A stretch of DNA of 42,724 nt, taken from the IMG/VR virus record IMGVR_UViG_3300049491_000206, positions 1 through 42,724 of that record. One strand, written 5' to 3'. The DNA comes from a virus. Below, piece after piece: positions 37,634 to 42,724 of this stretch. The translations under genes were made by a program, and so were the position numbers. Numbering within the stretch: the first letter of the stretch is position 1; each line of letters starts with the position of its first letter. Below the pieces are notes generated by a model. It was not told the DNA's origin. It saw only the letters and a list, made by a program, of their open reading frames with translations, and ran no database searches.

Positions 37634-38143
37634 TTAAGTGACCGAGCCGCCGCCTTGAACTTTCGATGGCATTGCAGGCCCGACCCATTCCGCCCTGATG
37701 GGCACTGCACTCGGCCAGTAATAACCCACGACACGACTTCGAGGGAAGGAGGATATGGAGACACTGTCCCCCTGGTTGCCGCCAAGAAGTGCAACGCGGT
37801 TCAAGTCGCGACCGATCAGGAATGCGACGTGACCAAGCCCGGGCTTTGGCGGAGACCTTTCCAGCACGCAAACGCAGCCTAGGACTGGACCTCCTAATTT
37901 GTGACCGCCTGCCCATGTCTCATAGGAGCGCGCGGCAGCGGATTTCGTTCCGACGTAACCTGCGTATGACAGCGCCGCGCCGACGAAGGCCGCGCACCAA
38001 GGCGTTTCGTCGTCGAGAAAGGGGGAGCCGAGAAGTCCGGCCGCGCGAAAGTATTGAATGACTTTTGGGTTATCTGCGTCGCCGGCAAACTCTGTGACAC
38101 CGATCTGTTCACGTGCCCATTCAATCCAAATTGGTTCAGTCAT
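37634..38143 (-). CDS. Endolysin, CHAP/NlpC-P60-like cysteine amidase
   Basis: This 169-residue protein has the TIGR02594-type plan: IEWAREQIGVTEF, a PWCAAFVGAALSYAG block with candidate nucleophile C50, GLGHVAFLIG with H105, and GGNQGDSVSI with N123. It has no signal peptide, so it depends on a holin. It cleaves peptidoglycan peptide links at the end of infection. It is coupled to the fibre gene by a 4-base overlap and opens the lysis cassette. Confidence 0.83.
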   Translation of the reverse strand: MTEPIWIEWAREQIGVTEFAGDADNPKVIQYFRAAGLLGSPFLDDETPWCAAFVGAALSYAGYVGTKSAAARSYETWAGGHKLGGPVLGCVCVLERSPPKPGLGHVAFLIGRDLNRVALLGGNQGDSVSISSFPRSRVVGYYWPSAVPIRAEWVGPAMPSKVQGGGSVT

Positions 38144-39021
38144 TTTCGCAGCCTTCCATAGCCATAAAGTTCGATGTTTGTCGGCGGTAAGAACCCGCCC
38201 GCCGATACGCTGAATTGAATCGCGTTAATTTGCGCCTTAGCTGTGACCTGCCCACCGTAGTTGTGCAACTCCGCGAACCCGCCGCCTGAATGATACAAAA
38301 GGTCCGACATCATCGAGACCCCCATTGAATCGGTTAGATAGTTGTTGGTGAATTTGATGTTTGCCCAGATCATTTGAGCCGACGATGTGCCTCCGTTTCT
38401 GAGCGTTAACAAGGTCGTGTTTGCGGTCGCGTCGCTGTAACCGGTCGCGAGAAATGACGACCCACTATCTTGCGAGAATCTATATGTGACCTCGCCTGTT
38501 GTGGTTTGGTGAAACGTCGCGACGATTTCATAGAAGCGGAAGTCGTTAGGGTACAACCGGTCCAGCGTGATGTTTGCAGCTGAGCCTGCAAGCGTGACGC
38601 GCTGCAAGCGCACCTTGTCCGAGCCGCCGACAACTTCAAGTTCGATGCCGTCGCTCGAGACGATCACGCCTTCGCCGGGGGCGAGCGCGTAGTACGAATG
38701 TTGGTGAATGAATTGACCGCTCGCCGCAGTTAACTGAACGCGGCCAGAGCCGCAGTTGACATAAGCCGCGCCGAAGTTTGCGCCGAGCGTTGCTGCTGCC
38801 GCGAACGTAACCGAGAAGTCGCCAAAGCATTTGAACAACTTGCCCGCGTCGGTTGACGCGGTTGAGAATGCGACGTTGGTCGATGTTGTGACCCATGCCG
38901 CGCCTGCCGCAACAACGCCGTCGACGCCGTGCTTGTGGTCGCGAATGTTGTCTTCGATCTGCTGCGCCTGCGCGCCTGTGAAAATCTGCCCCGACGTGAA
39001 TGACTGGTATGTGTACGCCAT
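38140..39021 (-). CDS. Tail fibre or tip protein
   Basis: This 293-residue protein begins MAYTYQSFTSGQIFTGAQAQ with a QIEDNIRDHKHGVDGV helix, a motif of phage tail tip and fibre proteins. It then has beta-rich domains, including a strand-rich part (KCFGDFSVTFAAAATLGANF, GSGRVQLTAASG) and a C-terminal beta domain with FHQTTTGEVTYRFSQDSGSS and IELYGYGRLRK. It follows the hub gene. It probably contacts host receptors. Its exact position on the tip is unknown. Confidence 0.68.
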   Translation of the reverse strand: MAYTYQSFTSGQIFTGAQAQQIEDNIRDHKHGVDGVVAAGAAWVTTSTNVAFSTASTDAGKLFKCFGDFSVTFAAAATLGANFGAAYVNCGSGRVQLTAASGQFIHQHSYYALAPGEGVIVSSDGIELEVVGGSDKVRLQRVTLAGSAANITLDRLYPNDFRFYEIVATFHQTTTGEVTYRFSQDSGSSFLATGYSDATANTTLLTLRNGGTSSAQMIWANIKFTNNYLTDSMGVSMMSDLLYHSGGGFAELHNYGGQVTAKAQINAIQFSVSAGGFLPPTNIELYGYGRLRK

Positions 39022-39024
39022 CGC

Positions 39025-41115
39025 CTAGAACCCCAGTTGATTGTAATTGAGACGACCAAGCGTCGGACTGTCGTTAGTAAACCAATTTTTGATAGGCGCG
39101 ACCCGCAATTTCATCTGCAGCACATGCTCGGTCCCGGCATTGAACGTGATCGTATGTTCGACTTGCTCGATGATGAACGACGAGCCGACATTCGACAGGC
39201 TGTTGCTGATGAACACGCGGTCTAAAAGGTCGTGCGAGAATGAGCCAGGCCACTCGTTTTTGATTGCGAAGGCTAGCGAAGGTCGCGGCTTCGAGTTGTT
39301 GACCAGAATGAACTCGGCTAAATTTCGAACGCGATTGTCGGTGTATAGCAAGTCTCCCTGAACCGATCCGAAGCGCTCTTGATACAGCGCAACCGACTCC
39401 GGGTCTTGAAGCGTGCGAACAAGTTCAGGCCCGCGCGTGACCGGCTTGCCCATCAGTTGGCACACAACAATATAACCATTCGCGCCGCCAGCGTTCGTCA
39501 CGCTGAAGGCCGCGCTCGTTGCGTTGAGAGAAACGACGACGTTGAATTGCGATGTGATGTTCGACCCCAAGCCTTCAGGGTCCGCAAAGCATTGAAAGTC
39601 GAGACCCTTCACTTGCGCCTCGACGCTGAACGCAGGGACGCCAGATTCGTTGGTTCGCGCGTCAACGTAGTCGAGCACGAACTGCTTCGACGCGCCGCCT
39701 GGAATGAACACAGCGTCGGTTAGCCATGCGACCGTTGACACGTCAGGAAAGATCGCGCGCGGGGTTGTTCTGACTTCGACCTTGTTCACGATTTCGTCGG
39801 TCGTGAGGGCGGTCGCCATTTGAAAGCCTGCCGCGTATGAGCCGACAACCGACGTCGAGCGCACATCGTAGTGTCGGCTTCGAATAATCAACTTGCCAGC
39901 GCCGTTGACGTAGTAAATTTCGGCTCCGTTTTGCTGTATCTGCGACAGAGCTTCGCCAGCGCTCATCTGGTCAACATAGGCATACGCCGCAAGGTCGTTG
40001 ATCTGGTCGACCTGATACTGGTTCTCATTGATCCCGCTCGCGGAAAGCACGGCTTGAATGATCGTTGAGTGCGTTGGAGCAAGCATGAGCGAGGTCGAAA
40101 TGATAGGCCGCAGCCGGTTTGCAACGTCGCTGCAACTGATCGCGATCTTGCGAAGGTCGACGAGTGCAGGGTTGAAAGCCCATTCGTCGAGATAGCCTGA
40201 AAAGATGTTGTAGACCGACGAGCCGTCGACCGCCTTGACTGCAAACACGTCGTTGATTGCCAGATTGGTATCGCGCGGGATCACAGCAAGGCTGTTCGTC
40301 GTCGGAACGTAGGTCGCTGGAATGGTGCCGGTGTTCATCACGAAGCCGCGCACGCCCATCCAGGCCGAGCCGGTCCCTGTGTAAGATGTCGTTCCTGCGC
40401 TGTTGATCTGGTAAACGCGAATTCCGCAAAGGGAAACGCCGCCCGTAATTGGCAAGCGACCGACGACCCAGCAGCGAACCCAGCCGTCGCCGATTGCCTG
40501 CATTGAAGCGCCGATAAACTCACCGCTGGAAACGAACGTCGTGTAACTGACCTGCATCGAGCGAAGAGAAAATCCCGCACCAAAAATAGACGACTCGAAC
40601 CCGTCTTTAGATCGCAACTCGAAACGGTCTCGTGTGCCTGCGTAAAACTCACCGCAGACGACGTGAACTTGTCCAGAGTTGATCGACGCCATGTTCGGCG
40701 TTCTTAGTGAGTGCGTCCCGGTCGCTGAATCTTCGCTATAAGCAGCGGCGTCGATTGCTCCCGTTTTCCCAACGAGCACGTTCAAAGATGTAGCTCCGTT
40801 CTGGCTTAACCAAAACGTGCCGCTTGAAACGTTGTCAGAATAAACAACCAAGTTTTGCGCTGACTTCGTTCCGGTGTACTGCCCGCGCCCGTTGTCAATT
40901 TGCACCCGGCACTCGCCCGTCGAAAGCCTGTTGAACATGGTCCCGATTGCGCGCTGAATTTGAAGCTCGTCTATGTCCTCATTTGGCATAGGTCCGGCCT
41001 GCAACTCTTCCCAACGGAAGTTTCCAGCGATCTGATTCCATGAATACTTCGAGCCGATCTCGACCCAGTCGCCTGCGAGCCATCCGGCGCGAACATCATA
41101 TCTGGGTTGCGGCAT
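39025..41115 (-). CDS. Tail hub/tip protein with inserted carbohydrate-binding-like domain
   Basis: This 696-residue protein has an N-terminal hub strand-set (about 1-100: IDELQIQRAIGTMFNRLSTG), an inserted beta-sandwich (about 105-265: NLVVYSDNVSSGTFWLSQNG; AIDAAAYSEDSATGTHSLRT; MQAIGDGWVRCWVVGRLPI) of the kind found in phage carbohydrate-binding modules, then hub-type domains with FSGYLDEWAFNPALVDLRKI and a long C-terminal beta part (EQVEHTITFNAGTEHVLQMK). The hub closes the tail tube and contacts the cell. It is one of few large tail genes, so several tip functions may be combined here. Confidence 0.7.
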   Translation of the reverse strand: MPQPRYDVRAGWLAGDWVEIGSKYSWNQIAGNFRWEELQAGPMPNEDIDELQIQRAIGTMFNRLSTGECRVQIDNGRGQYTGTKSAQNLVVYSDNVSSGTFWLSQNGATSLNVLVGKTGAIDAAAYSEDSATGTHSLRTPNMASINSGQVHVVCGEFYAGTRDRFELRSKDGFESSIFGAGFSLRSMQVSYTTFVSSGEFIGASMQAIGDGWVRCWVVGRLPITGGVSLCGIRVYQINSAGTTSYTGTGSAWMGVRGFVMNTGTIPATYVPTTNSLAVIPRDTNLAINDVFAVKAVDGSSVYNIFSGYLDEWAFNPALVDLRKIAISCSDVANRLRPIISTSLMLAPTHSTIIQAVLSASGINENQYQVDQINDLAAYAYVDQMSAGEALSQIQQNGAEIYYVNGAGKLIIRSRHYDVRSTSVVGSYAAGFQMATALTTDEIVNKVEVRTTPRAIFPDVSTVAWLTDAVFIPGGASKQFVLDYVDARTNESGVPAFSVEAQVKGLDFQCFADPEGLGSNITSQFNVVVSLNATSAAFSVTNAGGANGYIVVCQLMGKPVTRGPELVRTLQDPESVALYQERFGSVQGDLLYTDNRVRNLAEFILVNNSKPRPSLAFAIKNEWPGSFSHDLLDRVFISNSLSNVGSSFIIEQVEHTITFNAGTEHVLQMKLRVAPIKNWFTNDSPTLGRLNYNQLGF

Positions 41116-41226
41116 TCAATTGACCTCGTAAACGTCGAGGCGGAAATTGCGGCCAAACTTGCGCAAAGTCAAAACCCTCGTCGGTTCAGACTTTTCTATA
41201 TAGCGGCATAAGGTAGTCGGTCCCAC
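41116..41226 (-). CDS. Possible 36-residue ORF before the hub gene
   Basis: GTG 41226 to TGA 41118-41116, overlapping the end of the 41186 gene in another frame. The sequence is basic (VLTLRKFGRNFRLDVYEVN at its end), and the stop (TGAATG) is joined to the hub start. It fills the only gap here. A small translated linker is possible, but the evidence is thin: no ribosome site and a short length. Confidence 0.25.
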   Translation of the reverse strand: MGPTTLCRYIEKSEPTRVLTLRKFGRNFRLDVYEVN

Positions 41227-41431
41227 CGAATCTAACTTGCACGTAAAACGATGGGAGACCGGTTATCGCCGCCGCGCTCCCGCCGACGTTTGTGGCCGTC
41301 TGCACAATGTAACCCGATGAAAACGAAAGCGATTGCGTCAGGATAGCCGTGATTGAACCAGTGCCAGCCGCGAGCACTTCGCCGGCCGCCATCAGCAAAT
41401 TTCCAGAACCGACGCCGCCGCCCCATGCCAT
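41186..41431 (-). CDS. Small virion protein, unknown
   Basis: This 81-residue protein is Gly/Ala/Ser-rich (MAWGGGVGSGNLLMAAGEVL, then SITAILTQSLSFSSGYIV) with a beta end, YVQVRFGGTDYLMPLY. It lies immediately after the tape measure stop and before the hub gene, where lambda has M/L-type tail tip proteins, though it is shorter. Tail tip or virion decoration is inferred. Confidence 0.6.
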   Translation of the reverse strand: MAWGGGVGSGNLLMAAGEVLAAGTGSITAILTQSLSFSSGYIVQTATNVGGSAAAITGLPSFYVQVRFGGTDYLMPLYRKV

Positions 41432-41432
41432 G

Positions 41433-42724
41433 TTAAACCGTCCTCGCCCGTTGTCGTCCGACTGCGTTTGTGATCTTGCGAGCGAAAGAACCCTCGGTCA
41501 AGCCTGAGATAACAGACGTTTGCGGGATGAAAACTTGAACGTTCGTCACGCCGCCAGAGCCGCCGCCGCTGTCTGCAAGGCCTGCAAAACCACCTCGACC
41601 GCCGCGTGATTCGCCGCGCGAGCCGCCCGACAATGGGCTGACGCGAATATGTTCGGCCTTGTTCTTTTCACCTGCGACGAACAGGGTTGGCCGCGTGACC
41701 GTGATCTCGCCGCCTGTCTCGAAGCCTAGAAAGCCTGCCGCCGCCTCGAAGATCGCAATCGCCCAACGTTCGGCGGTGTCCCAAATCGCGAGCGCCCATT
41801 TCTCCGCGATTTCCCACGCTTGCATGATTCCCATCTCGGTCAAAAACGATGTGAACAGTCCCGAGAGGAATGTCCACGACTCAGAAAGGATGGTGCCGAA
41901 CCCTGAGATCACGCCCTTGTCGCCGGTAAAGAGTTCGGTCAAGCCGCCGAGAAAGCCCTTGTCGCCTTGGCCGAAGATGCTTTCAAGGCCGCCGAGGAAT
42001 TTGTCGAACACGCTCGACACGTCACCCGAGCCGCCGCCGAGAAGGTCCATCGCCGCCGCAGGTCCGTCTTTCTTTTTGCCGCCGCCGAGCAACGAGCCGA
42101 CGATGCCCTTGCCTGCATCCTTCAGCGGGTTGAAAACATTCTCCTTAAATATGTCGGTCGCGAGCGTCTTGCCTATGCTGCGAAGTTGCTTCTCGAAGTC
42201 GTCGCCGCCTGAGATGGCCTGATCGAATATCCCGTCGAGCGCGGTCTCGAATGCGCCGACCGTGGCGTTCGTTTCCGCAAGCTTGATGTTTAGGCCGTCG
42301 ATCACAGAGTTGTACTCGTCGACCTTCATGTTGCCGGTGCTGAAAAGTATGTTCAGGTGATCCAGATCGCTCGAATAGTTTTGCAGAGGCGTCCATGCCG
42401 CCTCGACGAGCGCACGCGATTCATCCCACAGGCTTTGCTGCAACGCCGCCAAACGTTCGTCGCTGTCGATCAAATCGTTGATTGCGTCTTGCTCGGCGCG
42501 CATTGCCTCTTTTGCCGCCTTCGCCGCGCCGGTAGTGTCAGCGCCGCCGCCGACCAGCTTGCTTAGATCAAACGCGGCTTCATTCTTTCTCGCCGAGAAG
42601 TCGAACGTCTGGCCGTGGTTCGAGTGCTTGCCTTTGCTGTTCTTTTGCTCGCTAGACAATTCAGGCGCCGGCGTGTCGACCTGTCCCGTCAATTTGAATT
42701 TGAGCATCTTGTAAGGCATAGAAT
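41433..42724 (-). CDS. Tape measure protein, C-terminal part
   Basis: This is the remainder of the tape measure protein, reading in from the right edge and ending at 41433. It is in the same frame as 1-1088 once the 127-bp overlap is collapsed. It contains a helical stretch rich in Trp and Ala (AEKWALAIWDTAERWAIAIF), the membrane-like segment often seen in tape measure proteins. A Gly/Arg/Ser-rich linker follows, then a C-terminal segment with VFIPQTSVI and a basic end. An isolated reading of this end suggests a 428-residue protein starting at 42719, but that Met is internal. The next genes on the strand are a small virion protein and the tail hub, the normal order. Confidence 0.88.
   Translation of the reverse strand, partial: SMPYKMLKFKLTGQVDTPAPELSSEQKNSKGKHSNHGQTFDFSARKNEAAFDLSKLVGGGADTTGAAKAAKEAMRAEQDAINDLIDSDERLAALQQSLWDESRALVEAAWTPLQNYSSDLDHLNILFSTGNMKVDEYNSVIDGLNIKLAETNATVGAFETALDGIFDQAISGGDDFEKQLRSIGKTLATDIFKENVFNPLKDAGKGIVGSLLGGGKKKDGPAAAMDLLGGGSGDVSSVFDKFLGGLESIFGQGDKGFLGGLTELFTGDKGVISGFGTILSESWTFLSGLFTSFLTEMGIMQAWEIAEKWALAIWDTAERWAIAIFEAAAGFLGFETGGEITVTRPTLFVAGEKNKAEHIRVSPLSGGSRGESRGGRGGFAGLADSGGGSGGVTNVQVFIPQTSVISGLTEGSFARKITNAVGRQRARTV
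42598..42724. repeat. Terminal overlap, right copy (pairs with 1-127)
   Basis: Second copy of the 127-bp contig-end overlap. The single difference changes a tape measure codon from ACT (Thr, left) to CCT (Pro, right). Confidence 0.92.

Noticed and set aside
1-42724. tRNA genes
   Set aside because: A scan by eye for T-loop-like GTTCGAATC stretches beside acceptor-stem pairs gave nothing convincing; a tRNAscan run would settle it.

Overview
The window is one complete tailed-phage genome, linearised inside a gene. Bases 1-127 recur at 42598-42724 with a single difference, so the molecule closes into a circle of about 42,597 bp. The tape measure gene crosses the join. Gene content predicts a siphovirus (class Caudoviricetes): long non-contractile tail genes with a G/GT frameshift, combined with a head module of Mu type (DUF935 portal fused to a MuF domain, gpI-like protease, DUF2190 decoration protein, gp36-like and gpG-like connectors). 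The host is probably an alphaproteobacterium. This is an inference from a GapR/DUF2312-like protein, a GHNSS-type N-terminal motif, and moderate GC with many TCGA words. I saw no integrase, CI-type repressor, DNA polymerase, helicase or tRNA gene, so a lytic lifestyle that relies on host replication is the simplest reading.

Layout. (1) Late operon, minus strand, 20002 down to 1 and on from 42597 to 35606: terminase small and large subunits, portal-MuF, an acyltransferase, protease/scaffold, decoration protein, major capsid protein, small virion genes, a 971-residue glycosyltransferase-methyltransferase-glycosyltransferase, head-tail connectors, a run of surface-type beta proteins, a protein with twenty 22-residue repeats, tail tube, G/GT chaperones, tape measure, tail hub, fibre, then lysis (endolysin, PAS-domain membrane protein, several small membrane proteins, nested spanins). 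(2) A lone plus-strand gene (20087-20632) and an outer-membrane beta-barrel gene with its own promoter and terminator (20690-21262). (3) Early operon, minus strand, 31879 down to 21326: Cro-like regulator, GapR-like protein, RuvC-like resolvase, DUF1376 replication protein with origin-like repeats inside it, a chain of tightly coupled small unknown genes, a cytosine-C5-methyltransferase-like protein, an HNH nuclease, a ParB-like protein and a TET-associated-type glycosyltransferase. (4) Early operon, plus strand, 32006-35515: small genes, a coiled-coil protein and a candidate recombination protein. It converges on the late operon at a hairpin terminator (35548-35576).

The most unusual content is modification chemistry. 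One set (methyltransferase-like, ParB-like and TAGT-like genes) looks aimed at DNA bases. A second set (the GT-MT-GT fusion and a hexapeptide acyltransferase) sits among the capsid genes and may decorate virion proteins. Further points are a repeated AAACGGGA leader, usually nine bases before early start codons, a C CCA AAC slippery site in the tail chaperone gene, and a repeat protein fused to a second copy of a connector domain. All functions here are read from sequence pattern; no database search was run.
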